From contig CAMDDL010000001.1 of NCBI GenBank assembly GCA_945891505.1, positions 1-64,000 of the forward strand: a stretch of DNA of 64,000 nucleotides, given 5' to 3'. Origin of the DNA: Maricaulis salignorans (GTDB lineage Bacteria; Pseudomonadota; Alphaproteobacteria; Caulobacterales; Aquidulcibacteraceae). The notes under the pieces were generated by a model that worked only from the letters and a program-made list of their open reading frames with translations, was not told the DNA's origin and ran no database searches. Position 1 is the first letter of the stretch, and each line of letters starts with the position of its first letter. The position numbers and the translations under genes were made by a program. Shown here one piece after another: positions 16,315 to 24,572 of the stretch.

Positions 16315-17498
16315 TGGCCTTGGCTGAACTGAGACTTCTGGCCGGAGAAGAGGCTTTGTTGAACGCCCTGCCGTCGACCGAAGCGGGGCAAGCGGCGAAA
16401 GCACATCTGGCTGCTGCAGGCCTACCGAACCGCCGGGTTGAGGCGTTTAAGTGGACCGATGTGCGCGCGGCACTCGCTGACGGCATACCTGAGGCGGATG
16501 GGTCTGCTGGCTTGATACCAGCATGCCTGCAAGATGCATTGGTTTTGGATTTCGCAGCCGAAGGGTTTGGCCTTGAAGGTGAGAAAGATCAGGGTCTGAT
16601 CATCGAGACCGAAGATAGTCTAGAACTTGAAGGGGGCGGCCCCCTCGCCACGCTAGCAGCAGGCTTTGCGCCGCGCGCTGTGGTGTTGCGCGTTACCCAA
16701 AGCCAAAGCCGCCCCGTCGTGTTGCGCCGTCATCCCGGTGCGCCGATGCGTGTGCGTTTGGAGTTGGAAGCAGGCTCCCGATTGACCTTGATCGATACAG
16801 GGTTAGCGACGGCTGGTCTGTCGACTGGCCTTCTAGAAATTGACATTGCCGAAGATGCGGAATTGGTCCGCTATAGTCTGCAGAATGGCGGCACTGGCGC
16901 GATTGACTTGACGCATACGGCAGTGACTGTCGCAGATAGAGGGCGCTACCACGCTATCGCCTTGATGTTTGGCGGCAAGCTTGCCCGAGCTGAGACTCAA
17001 GTGGTGTTAGCGGGCGAGGGCGCGAGCTGTTTGATCCATGGTGCCTATCTGCTGTCAGGCAGCACCCATGCGGACATGACCACAAAGGTCGTCCATGCAG
17101 GTCCAAACGGGCAGACGCGCGAATTGTTCAAAGGGGCCGTTCAGGACCGCGCGCGGGGTGTTTTCCAAGGCAAAATCCTGGTTGAGCGCGCCGCCCAAAA
17201 GACCGATGCCCGACAAAACCACCACGCTCTGATGTTGAGTGAGGGGGCAGAAATTGATGCAAAGCCTGAGCTCGAAATCTATGCCGACGATGTTCAATGC
17301 GCCCATGGCAATACGATTGGGGCATTAGATGATCAGGCCCTGTTCTATATGCGCCAGCGCGGCATACCTGAGGCCCAAGCGAAGGCCTTGCTGGTAGAAG
17401 CCTTTGTAACCGACGTTTTTGATGCGATTGAGCATGAGGGCGTTCGTGACTGGTTTTCGGGTCTGGCGCGGTCGTGGTTAGAGGCGAGTTCGTCATGA
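16314..17498 (+). CDS. sufD: Fe-S assembly protein SufD
   Basis: SufB paralogue that pairs with SufB on the SufC dimer and is needed for iron acquisition into the cluster. The 394-aa protein has a divergent N-terminal half and a conserved beta-helix core with GRYHAIALMFGGKLARAE, RGVFQGKILVERAAQKTDA, the HNHALMLSEGAEIDAKPELEI stretch interrupted only slightly, and the C-terminal DVQCAHGNTIGALDDQALFYMRQRG split across the usual motif. It is translationally coupled to sufC (TAATG) and to sufS, whose ATG sits inside its TGA. Confidence 0.94.
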   Translation: MALAELRLLAGEEALLNALPSTEAGQAAKAHLAAAGLPNRRVEAFKWTDVRAALADGIPEADGSAGLIPACLQDALVLDFAAEGFGLEGEKDQGLIIETEDSLELEGGGPLATLAAGFAPRAVVLRVTQSQSRPVVLRRHPGAPMRVRLELEAGSRLTLIDTGLATAGLSTGLLEIDIAEDAELVRYSLQNGGTGAIDLTHTAVTVADRGRYHAIALMFGGKLARAETQVVLAGEGASCLIHGAYLLSGSTHADMTTKVVHAGPNGQTRELFKGAVQDRARGVFQGKILVERAAQKTDARQNHHALMLSEGAEIDAKPELEIYADDVQCAHGNTIGALDDQALFYMRQRGIPEAQAKALLVEAFVTDVFDAIEHEGVRDWFSGLARSWLEASSS

Positions 17499-18739
17499 AC
17501 GCGCAAACCCCCGTCACGCCAACCGTGTTTGATGTCGCCAAAGTACGGGCGGAATTCCCGATCCTGACGCGCACAATCCATGGCAAGCCCTTGGTCTATC
17601 TTGATAGCGCGGCCAGTGCACAAAAGCCTGAAAGCGTCATCTCGGCAATGGCCGACTTCCAGCGCACCTCTTACGCCAATGTGCACCGCGGCCTGCATAC
17701 CTTAGCGAACGAAGCGACCCAAGCATTTGAAGATGCCCGCGCCAAAGTCGCGCGCTTCATCCATGCTGGGAGTGCGGATGAGATTGTCTTTACCAAGAGC
17801 GCAACCGAAGCCATCAATCTGGTGGCTGCCGGGATCAGTCAAAGCCTAAAGCCGGGCGACGAGATTTTGATCTCTGAGATGGAGCATCATGCCAACATCG
17901 TGCCTTGGCACATGGCGGCCCAGCGTTCTGGGGCGGTCTTGAAATGGGCTGCGATCACGCCGCAAGGCGCGCTGGATATGGACTCACTCGCAGCCCTTAT
18001 TGGTCCGCGCACGAAAATGGTCGCGATCAGCCATATGTCGAATGTGTTGGGCAGCGTGCAGGATGTTGCGACCGTCGTTGCGCTTGCTCATCAAGCTGGG
18101 GCGCAAGTTCTGATTGATGGCTGTCAGGGTGTTGTGCACCAAAGCGTCGATGTTCAAGCCATTGGTGCCGATTTTTACGCCTTCTCCGCGCACAAGATTT
18201 ATGGGCCAACTGGCATTGGTGTGCTGCACGGCACACCAGAGGCCCTCGACCGCTTGCCACCTTGGCAAGGCGGCGGTGAGATGATTGAGATCGTCTCGAA
18301 AGAGCTGATCACCTACAATGTGCCGCCATTCCGGTTTGAAGCGGGCACGCCTGCCATCACCGAAGCTGTGGGTTTAGGGGCTGCAGTCGATTGGATGATG
18401 GCGCAAGATCAAAGCGCGCTGCATGCCCATGAACAAGCCTTGTTAGACCATGCGTTAGCATCCTTGCGCGGCATCAATGGCATCAGCCTTTATGGCACAG
18501 CACCGGGCAAGGGTGGCATCATTGCCTTCAACGTCGATGGGGCCCACCCCCATGATGTCGCCCAAGTGTTGGACCGTTATGGTGTCGCCGTCCGGGCGGG
18601 TCATCACTGCGCCCAACCCCTCATGAAGGTCCTCGGCGTTACCGCCACCGCACGGGCGAGCTTTGCTGCCTATACCAGTTTCGAAGATGTCGACGCCTTT
18701 GTTGAAGCGCTTGCAAAAGCGCGCGATTTTTTGCTGTAA
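17495..18739 (+). CDS. sufS: Cysteine desulfurase SufS (class II)
   Basis: PLP-dependent group II desulfurase supplying sulfur to SufBCD. ATG 17495 overlaps the sufD stop (ATGA), giving 414 aa; the seven-residue-longer frame is unlikely. Landmarks are YLDSAASAQKP, the EMEHHANIVPW His cluster, PLP lysine in FSAHKIYGPTGIG, and the catalytic Cys in RAGHHCAQPLM. No sufE or sufU gene is visible in the window, so the sulfur acceptor is unknown here. It follows sufD and precedes the DUF59 gene by 9 bp. Confidence 0.96.
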   Translation: MNAQTPVTPTVFDVAKVRAEFPILTRTIHGKPLVYLDSAASAQKPESVISAMADFQRTSYANVHRGLHTLANEATQAFEDARAKVARFIHAGSADEIVFTKSATEAINLVAAGISQSLKPGDEILISEMEHHANIVPWHMAAQRSGAVLKWAAITPQGALDMDSLAALIGPRTKMVAISHMSNVLGSVQDVATVVALAHQAGAQVLIDGCQGVVHQSVDVQAIGADFYAFSAHKIYGPTGIGVLHGTPEALDRLPPWQGGGEMIEIVSKELITYNVPPFRFEAGTPAITEAVGLGAAVDWMMAQDQSALHAHEQALLDHALASLRGINGISLYGTAPGKGGIIAFNVDGAHPHDVAQVLDRYGVAVRAGHHCAQPLMKVLGVTATARASFAAYTSFEDVDAFVEALAKARDFLL

Positions 18740-18748
18740 GGTCACCCC

Positions 18749-19153
18749 ATGAGCGATGAAACCACCACCTCACGAGATATGCTGGATGTGTCCAGTCCAC
18801 CCATCGTCCAGCCCGATCGGGAACCGTCCGATTTGCCGCCTGAAGAAATCGCCCGCTTGACGGACGATCTGATCGACGCGTTCAAGACGGTCTATGACCC
18901 AGAAATTCCGGTCGATGTCTATGAATTGGGCTTGATCTATAAGGTTGATCTGAAGGCCGGCGGCCATGTTGATATCGACATGACTTTGACAGCGCCTGCT
19001 TGCCCTGTGGCCGGCGAACTCCCAATTATGGTAGAAGATGCTGCAAAGACGGTGAATGGGATCAATTCGGCCAAGGCGATTGTTACCTTTGATCCGCCTT
19101 GGACCCAAGCGCGCATGAGCGATGAAGCCCGTTTGGCTTTGAATATGTTATAG
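18749..19153 (+). CDS. SUF-system DUF59/MIP18 protein (SufT-like)
   Basis: Auxiliary Fe-S maturation factor of the MIP18/DUF59 family, 134 aa. The N-terminal 40 residues are acidic and variable; the conserved domain runs from VYDPEIPVDVYELGLIY through the hallmark MTLTAPACPVAGEL (conserved Cys) to FDPPWTQARMSDEAR. Family members assist cluster delivery to specific apo-proteins, particularly under iron limitation. It lies between sufS and sufA and is cotranscribed. The gene name sufT is used for such proteins, but orthology is not tested here. Confidence 0.9.
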   Translation: MSDETTTSRDMLDVSSPPIVQPDREPSDLPPEEIARLTDDLIDAFKTVYDPEIPVDVYELGLIYKVDLKAGGHVDIDMTLTAPACPVAGELPIMVEDAAKTVNGINSAKAIVTFDPPWTQARMSDEARLALNML

Positions 19154-19159
19154 GTGGCC

Positions 19160-19552
19160 ATGATGAATACGCCTGAGCTCGTCCCAACCCGCACCCGTCG
19201 CCCGCGTCCGCAAGTGGTGAGCCTGACAGACGCCGCCGCTGAGCGCGTGCGCGATGTGATGGCCAAGTCTGAGAAGCCATACCTGCGTGTCGGCATCAAA
19301 AATGGTGGCTGCGCAGGCATGGAATATGTCATGGCCTATGCCGACGCCCCAGACGCGCTTGACGAAGTGGTGGAAGATAAGGGCGTAAAAATCTTGGTCG
19401 CGTCCAATGCGATTTTGTTCTTGGTCGGCTCGGTCGTCGACGTGGAAAACACGAAGTTGCATTCAAAGTTCGTTTTCAAAAACCCCAATGAAACCGATGC
19501 CTGTGGCTGTGGTGAGAGCGTGACCATCGTACCGGCCGCTGCTGAGGCCTGA
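19160..19552 (+). CDS. sufA: A-type Fe-S carrier (SufA/IscA-like)
   Basis: HesB/IscA-family carrier that accepts clusters from SufBCD and hands them to targets. The three conserved Cys are present: GGCAGMEY and the C-terminal CGCGES pair. Length about 130 aa. ATGs at 19160 and 19163 and a GTG at 19154 are possible starts; AGGTGG upstream favours the ATGs. It is the last classical suf gene, with a TfoX-like gene starting 2 bp after its stop. Confidence 0.94.
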   Translation: MMNTPELVPTRTRRPRPQVVSLTDAAAERVRDVMAKSEKPYLRVGIKNGGCAGMEYVMAYADAPDALDEVVEDKGVKILVASNAILFLVGSVVDVENTKLHSKFVFKNPNETDACGCGESVTIVPAAAEA

Positions 19553-19554
19553 TT

Positions 19555-19911
19555 TTGGCGAAGAAGGCGAAAGCCAATCCAGAACTCGATGCCCTTATCG
19601 CCACCGCACAGGACTTGTTCAGCGGCTTAGGCGATATTCGGGTGCGCAAGATGTTTGGGGGTGCCGGGGTCTATTATGACGGCCGCATGTTTGCCTTGCT
19701 GGCCGATAACGAAATCTACCTAAAGGCTGACCGGATCAATAATCCGAAATTTAATGCCCATGACTGCCCGCCCTTTCACTATGACAAAGGGACGGGAGAG
19801 ATCATGACCATGTCCTACCGGGCGATGCCAGAGACTGCCTTTGATGATGCTGACGAAGCCTTAGCTTGGGCGAAATTGGGCATTGAGGCCGCTGCCCGCG
19901 CGCAAAAGTAG
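19555..19911 (+). CDS. TfoX N-terminal domain protein
   Basis: Protein of 118 aa matching the N-terminal domain of TfoX/Sxy: RVRKMFGGAGVYYDGRMFALLADNEIYLKAD, then FHYDKGTGEIMTMSYRAMPE. In gamma-proteobacteria TfoX promotes competence gene expression with CRP; standalone N-domain proteins in alphaproteobacteria have no proven role. It starts with TTG 2 bp after sufA, with GAGG in position, so it is probably the tail gene of the Suf operon. Its co-occurrence with a damaged comEC 10 kb away may be coincidence. Confidence 0.88.
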   Translation: MAKKAKANPELDALIATAQDLFSGLGDIRVRKMFGGAGVYYDGRMFALLADNEIYLKADRINNPKFNAHDCPPFHYDKGTGEIMTMSYRAMPETAFDDADEALAWAKLGIEAAARAQK

Positions 19912-19985
19912 AGACAAGCGCCATAGACCTATCCGCCATCCAGCGTATCGAACAGGCTACCGCGCGCGGCTGGCCAGCCGCTCGA

Positions 19986-20666
19986 ATGGACATAATTGAG
20001 GGGTGGCATGTTTTCTCAGGTCTAGGCTATGTAGGTCGCACCAATTCTTGTTGGCCGCTGACTTACGAGGGCAGTTCGGTGGAATCCTCTATCGATCGGG
20101 TCGAGTCCTACTATCGCGCTCTAGGCCTAGCCCCACAATTCAAACTGGTGACCGGTGGAACCGATCCATTAGATATAAGCGATAGGCTAGCTCGGCGCGG
20201 CTATCGCACCGTCAGTCAGGTGGCTGTGATGACCCGTGAAGGGCCGATGGCTGCGCCTGAACACTTGGTGGATATTGAGCCAAGGGTTACGGCAGACTTC
20301 ATCCAGATTGTTTCAGAAACAAGCCATTCTGGCGGCGATGGGCAAGAGCGGGTGGATATTCTGTGCCGCGTCCCAAACCCCTCTGCTTTTGGAATCGTCC
20401 GGCAAAACGGGGTTTTGGCGGCGGCAGGCTTATGTACCTTTGCGGGCGATAGCGCGGGCATTGCTGCCATGCGCACGCAAGCTGATTTCCGAAATCAAGG
20501 CCTTGCTCGTTCGATCCTGCGTGCGGTCACAGGGCGCGCTTATGAGGCTGGCTATCGGCTGTTCTGGTTGCAAGTTGAAACCAATAATGCCCCCGCTCTC
20601 CATCTCTACGAAAGCGAAGGCTTTGCCACTGCCTATCAGTATCAGACCGTGCGCCTAGAGCGTTAA
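19986..20666 (+). CDS. GNAT-family N-acetyltransferase, start uncertain
   Basis: Acetyl-CoA-dependent N-acetyltransferase, probably acting on a small molecule or protein N-terminus. The GNAT core is at the C-terminal side: AGIAAMRTQADFRNQGLARSILRAV (the R/Q-x-x-G-x-G/A loop) and LQVETNNAPALHLYESEGF. The first usual start is ATG 19986. In the same frame, however, family-like sequence continues upstream as DLSAIQRIEQATARGWPAA, back to an ATA codon at 19923, with the first stop at 19884-19886. Relatives typically begin a few residues before such an IERATARAWPA motif. The original start may thus have mutated to ATA, or an unusual start is used. It lies 74 bp after the TfoX gene on the same strand. 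Confidence 0.85.
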   Translation: MDIIEGWHVFSGLGYVGRTNSCWPLTYEGSSVESSIDRVESYYRALGLAPQFKLVTGGTDPLDISDRLARRGYRTVSQVAVMTREGPMAAPEHLVDIEPRVTADFIQIVSETSHSGGDGQERVDILCRVPNPSAFGIVRQNGVLAAAGLCTFAGDSAGIAAMRTQADFRNQGLARSILRAVTGRAYEAGYRLFWLQVETNNAPALHLYESEGFATAYQYQTVRLER

Positions 20667-20783
20667 AGTCAAAGCGCGTTTTAATTTAACATGCACCACC
20701 TTGCGCTACCCCTTGCCACCCCTAACATATGGGCGTCCTTTGGAGCGCGCATATGGCGATACAAAGATTGTATGGAGGCTTAG

Positions 20784-21380
20784 ATGGCTTTGAACACACG
20801 TTTTGCCGCTTTGGCACTGGTTGGCGTTGCCGCTATATCGGTTTCGGGCTGTGGCTATAACACCATTCCAACTCAGGAAGAGGCCGCAAAGGCTGCTTGG
20901 GCAGAAGTTCAGACCCAATATCAACGCCGCTCCGATCTGGTTCCAAATTTAGTTGCGACTGTTAAAGGCGCTGCTGAGCAGGAAAAAGGCGTTTTGACGG
21001 CTGTTACCGAAGCGCGCGCTTCTGCCACCCAGCCAAGGTTTGACGCTTCAACCATTACTGACCCTCAAAAATTCCAAGAGTTTCAAGCGGCCCAAGGGCA
21101 ATTGTCCGCTGCTTTGGGACGTTTAATGAGCATTCAGGAAAACTACCCAGAGCTTCGTTCGTTGGAAGGCTTTACTGCCCTGCAATCGCAACTTGAGGGC
21201 ACGGAAAACCGCATCGCGATTGCGCGACGCGACTATAATGCCGCCGTGCAGACCTATAACACCACCTTGCGGACTTTCCCGAGCGTGGTTTGGGCTAAGA
21301 CTGCGTTCTCGTCCTCACAGCCCATGCAGCTGTTCCAAGCTACGGCAGGCTCTGAAAAACCGCCCGAAGTGAAGTTCTAA
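20784..21380 (+). CDS. LemA family lipoprotein
   Basis: LemA-type protein of 198 aa: N-terminal hydrophobic segment with a lipobox VSGC, then a long coiled-coil region with the family motifs GYNTIPTQEEAAKAAWAEV, QRRSDLVPNLVATVKG and RRDYNAAVQTYNTTLRTFP. LemA proteins are anchored by the N-terminus and form helical bundles; their function is not settled. GGAGG stands 5 nt before the ATG. It is followed after 4 bp by two TPM-domain genes, a conserved three-gene arrangement. Confidence 0.95.
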   Translation: MALNTRFAALALVGVAAISVSGCGYNTIPTQEEAAKAAWAEVQTQYQRRSDLVPNLVATVKGAAEQEKGVLTAVTEARASATQPRFDASTITDPQKFQEFQAAQGQLSAALGRLMSIQENYPELRSLEGFTALQSQLEGTENRIAIARRDYNAAVQTYNTTLRTFPSVVWAKTAFSSSQPMQLFQATAGSEKPPEVKF

Positions 21381-21384
21381 GCGC

Positions 21385-22263
21385 GTGACCACCTCCGCCG
21401 TGCTGCGGCCTACAATTGGTGCCCTGCACCGGTTTGGGCTTGGCGTTTTGCTAGCACTCAGCTTCATGGTCGTTTGCTTGGCGGCGAACCCCGCTTGGGC
21501 GGCCGATCCTAAATTCCCGGTTCTAACAGGACGGGTTGTAGATGATGCCAATATCATTCCCGAAGAGATGGAAGGCGAACTGATTGCGCAATTAGAAGCG
21601 TTAGAGGCTAAATCCTCAGACCAACTTGTTGTGGTGACCGTCCCCAGCCTGCAAGGCTTTGAGATTGAGGAATATGGCTACAAGCTTGGTCGGGCTTGGC
21701 AAATTGGGCAAGGCGAACGCCTCAACAATGGGGTGATCCTGTTGGTGGCCCCAACTGAGCGCAAAGTACGGATTGAAGTGGGCTATGGCCTAGAAGGTGT
21801 CCTGACGGACTATTTTTCTAGCCAAATCATTCGCGAAACGATCGTGCCAGCCTTCAAAGCTGGTGACATGCCTGGTGGCATTGTTGCCGGTGCAGAGGCG
21901 ATCGAGCAGATTTTGACAACCGATCCAGTCGAACTAGAAGCCCGGGCTACGCGCGGCCAAAAGGCAGAGGCTAACGATACAAGCGGCGATCCAATGGGGG
22001 TGATTTTGGTGATCATCTTCTTGATTGTTTTCATCTGGCTCTTGATCCCTCAGCGACGTCAGACACGGTTCCGTCGCCATTCCCCTTGGGGTAGCGGCCC
22101 AATCATCCTGCATGATTGGGATAATGATGACGATGATCGGCGCGGTGGCGGTGGCTTCTGGGGCGGTGGCTCTGGCGGTGGCGGTTTTGGTGGTGGCGGC
22201 GGCGGTGGCTTCTCCGGCGGCGGTGGAAGCTTTGGTGGAGGCGGGGCGTCAGGCTCATGGTAA
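21385..22263 (+). CDS. TPM-domain membrane protein with Gly-rich tail (YgcG-like)
   Basis: Exported, membrane-anchored protein of 292 aa. It has a signal peptide ending NPAWAAD, a TPM domain (VVDDANIIPEE, SSDQLVVVTVPSLQG, RLNNGVILLVAPTERKVRIEVGYGLEG), one transmembrane helix near residues 208-226 (MGVILVIIFLIVFIWLLI), an acidic DWDNDDDD stretch and a glycine-rich C-terminus. Start is GTG 21385. TPM proteins are tied to membrane-protein quality control or repair in some species; the role here is inferred from family only. Its 3' end overlaps the next gene. Confidence 0.93.
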   Translation: MTTSAVLRPTIGALHRFGLGVLLALSFMVVCLAANPAWAADPKFPVLTGRVVDDANIIPEEMEGELIAQLEALEAKSSDQLVVVTVPSLQGFEIEEYGYKLGRAWQIGQGERLNNGVILLVAPTERKVRIEVGYGLEGVLTDYFSSQIIRETIVPAFKAGDMPGGIVAGAEAIEQILTTDPVELEARATRGQKAEANDTSGDPMGVILVIIFLIVFIWLLIPQRRQTRFRRHSPWGSGPIILHDWDNDDDDRRGGGGFWGGGSGGGGFGGGGGGGFSGGGGSFGGGGASGSW

Positions 22264-22976
22264 AACACGCGCACTTACACTTATCCGCCGACGATAAGGC
22301 GGCAGTCGCGCAAGCGATTGAAGCTGCCGAGACTAAGACTTCTGGCGAAATCTTTGTCGTGGTCTCTGGGCGCACGGCGGATTATCGGTGGATCATGCTG
22401 TTTTATGGGGCCTTGGTTGCCATTCTGGTGCCCTTGGTCTTGATGGCTTTCGGCATAAACCCCTTGGCGATTGGCAGTGCGTTTACGCACTGGCAGGCCG
22501 GGGGATGGAATATCGGGCTTGGCGCGACTCCAGCCGATGAGTCCGCAACCGGCATGATTTTTATCCTCGCACTTCAGGCAATCCTATTTCTGCTGGTTTC
22601 GGCCCTCGATCTTCGGCCAGGTTTCGCCGCCAAACTCACGCCCGCGTGGATCAAGCGCCAACAGGTTCATCGTGCGGCTCGCGATCAGTTTCTTGGACAT
22701 GGCCTCAATCAAACCTCAGGCAAAACCGGAGTTTTGATTTTTGTGAGCTTGGCGGAACATCAAGCGGAGATCATTGCTGACACGGGTATCTACAGCAAAG
22801 TATTGCGCGATGTTTGGCGCGACGTGATCGGCAAACTGGTCACCGCCGCGCGCGATCAAGCCTTAGCTCGCGGCCTCATCGCTGCCATCGAAGACTGTTC
22901 AACAATTCTGGCCGAACACTTCCCACGCCAAGACAACGATGTCGACGAATTGCCCAACAAAGTCATCATCATTTGA
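22257..22976 (+). CDS. Second TPM-domain membrane protein
   Basis: Protein of 239 aa with an N-terminal TPM-like start (AIEAAETKTSGEIFVVVSG), two central membrane helices (about residues 45-68 and 100-117) and a C-terminal segment continuing the domain (GKTGVLIFVSLAEHQAEIIADTGIYSKV). This split layout is typical of the DUF2207-neighbouring TPM proteins that follow LemA and YgcG. The ATG lies inside the last codons of the previous gene (7-bp overlap), so the pair is translationally coupled. It probably works with the LemA and TPM partners at the membrane. Confidence 0.88.
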   Translation: MVKHAHLHLSADDKAAVAQAIEAAETKTSGEIFVVVSGRTADYRWIMLFYGALVAILVPLVLMAFGINPLAIGSAFTHWQAGGWNIGLGATPADESATGMIFILALQAILFLLVSALDLRPGFAAKLTPAWIKRQQVHRAARDQFLGHGLNQTSGKTGVLIFVSLAEHQAEIIADTGIYSKVLRDVWRDVIGKLVTAARDQALARGLIAAIEDCSTILAEHFPRQDNDVDELPNKVIII

Positions 22977-22987
22977 TGCGCTACTGC

Positions 22988-23599
22988 CTAAGCTTTGTCG
23001 TCTAACGCCTTCAGATAAATCGAATTTTTAGGCGCGGCGAACAAGCGCTGAACCATTGGCTCAAAGGCTTCCAGTGGCATTGTGTCATAGGCTGGATCAA
23101 AGGCGTTTTGGTCATGCCGGTGGCAGAAGCGCGCCGTATGCTCAAAATGGGGATGATTGCGATAGCCTTCGCGCATATCGCGGTCGAGGCCTAGATGATG
23201 GAAGAAGTAATAGCCTTGGAAAATGCCGTGATTGGCCACCATCCAATGATTGGCTTCACTGACAAAGGGCTTGAGGATGGCAGCAGCGATATCGGGGTGA
23301 TTATAGCTTCCCAACGTGTCGCCAATATCGTGGAGAAGCGCGCACACGACATACTCTTCGTCCATGCCATCGCGGTGGGCCAGGGTGGCCGATTGCAGCG
23401 AATGGGTCAGCCGATCAATCGGAAAGCCACCATAATCGCCATCCAACAGCCTCAGATGCGCCAGAACCCGGTCCGCCAAGCCTTTATTGAAGCCCTTGGC
23501 ATGAGTGGCAATGATTGCCCAATCTTCCTGAGTGCCTTCCATCATGGATTTGAACTGCGCTTGGTCGCTATGAAGATCTGAGTGATGGCCGTCTGCCAT
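22988..23599 (-). CDS. HD-domain phosphohydrolase-like protein
   Basis: Predicted metal-dependent hydrolase of 203 aa. The HD signature ALLHDIGDTLG lies near residue 87, with further candidate metal ligands in THSLQSATLAH and ANHGIFQGYYFFHHLG. This pattern resembles the PhnZ-like mixed-valence di-iron HD oxygenases, but also simple HD phosphohydrolases. Without a search I cannot tell which. It is a single gene convergent with the TPM gene (11 bp gap). Confidence 0.8.
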   Translation of the reverse strand: MADGHHSDLHSDQAQFKSMMEGTQEDWAIIATHAKGFNKGLADRVLAHLRLLDGDYGGFPIDRLTHSLQSATLAHRDGMDEEYVVCALLHDIGDTLGSYNHPDIAAAILKPFVSEANHWMVANHGIFQGYYFFHHLGLDRDMREGYRNHPHFEHTARFCHRHDQNAFDPAYDTMPLEAFEPMVQRLFAAPKNSIYLKALDDKA

Positions 23600-23662
23600 G
23601 GTGGTGCCTCCCGTTATATTTCAGGCAGGTTCACCTTCTTTTGGCATTTAAGCAAGGGGGTA

Positions 23663-24562
23663 TCAGCCTGCCCGTCTTGCGAGCCAAACGCCCACCAGCA
23701 CCAAAGCCCCGCCCATCATCTGAATGGGGGTCAGGCTTTCGTGCAGCCACGCCCAACCGAGGAAGCCAACCAACACAGGCTGCAACAGGATCAGGACCGA
23801 AGCGATATGGGTTGGCACCATGCCAAAACCGACAGCCAATAGGCCTTGCCCCGCCACTTGCGCCAACACGCCTAAGACCAGAAGCGGCCACCATTGCGCG
23901 CTAAAGGATTGACCAGTGGCAGGCGGCAATAAGGGTTCACCCGATGCTAGAGTCACCACCAAGCACAGCACCATGGCAAAGCCGGATGAAAAGAACATAA
24001 TGGTGCCTGCACCCCATTGGCTCCGCATGCGAGCGATGGTGATGAGGTAAAGTCCGTACCAGATTGAAGTTAGAGCAGATAATCCATCTCCCGCCAAGCG
24101 CTCGGGATTGGTGGCTGGGGCCCCACCTGATAGCAAAAGCGAGCCGACTAAAGCGATCACAACCGCGATCCAATAAGCTTTGTTCGGCAGCGCCCGTGTC
24201 GTCAACCAAGTCACGGCAACCACCACGATAGGGGTTAGGTTCGACAAAAAAGTGGCATTGGCAGCGCTCGTCCGCACAATGCCCGCGTGCCAAGTGGCCA
24301 GATCGCCAGCAAACAGAAACCCGGCAAGTGCCAACAAACCGATCGGCAAAGCCGTGCGCTTGCCGTCATTCTCCTGTGGTTTGGCTTCCAAATAGGCCCA
24401 AAGTGCCAAGAGCGGCAACGCAAAGGTAAGGCGCCAAAAGGCGCTGGCTTGGGGACCTACAGGCGACAGCTTCACCATGATAGGCGCAAGCGCGATGCAA
24501 GAGGCACCCGCAGCTAGCGCCACAGTCCCCAAGAATAACTTTTGTGCATCGGTTTGGGCCAA
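23663..24562 (-). CDS. EamA/DMT-family transporter
   Basis: Inner-membrane exporter of the drug/metabolite transporter superfamily with ten predicted helices in two EamA repeats (first SPVGPQASAFWRLTFALPLL, second HIASVLILLQPVLVGFLGWAW). TTG 24562 is chosen as start, giving 299 aa, because TAGGAA precedes it and the longer frame (from 24673) would overlap gluQ by about 100 bp with non-membrane sequence. Its start lies 10 bp after the gluQ stop, so it is probably cotranscribed with gluQ. The substrate is unknown. Confidence 0.88.
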   Translation of the reverse strand: MAQTDAQKLFLGTVALAAGASCIALAPIMVKLSPVGPQASAFWRLTFALPLLALWAYLEAKPQENDGKRTALPIGLLALAGFLFAGDLATWHAGIVRTSAANATFLSNLTPIVVVAVTWLTTRALPNKAYWIAVVIALVGSLLLSGGAPATNPERLAGDGLSALTSIWYGLYLITIARMRSQWGAGTIMFFSSGFAMVLCLVVTLASGEPLLPPATGQSFSAQWWPLLVLGVLAQVAGQGLLAVGFGMVPTHIASVLILLQPVLVGFLGWAWLHESLTPIQMMGGALVLVGVWLARRAG

Positions 24563-24572
24563 GCGCGGGTTC

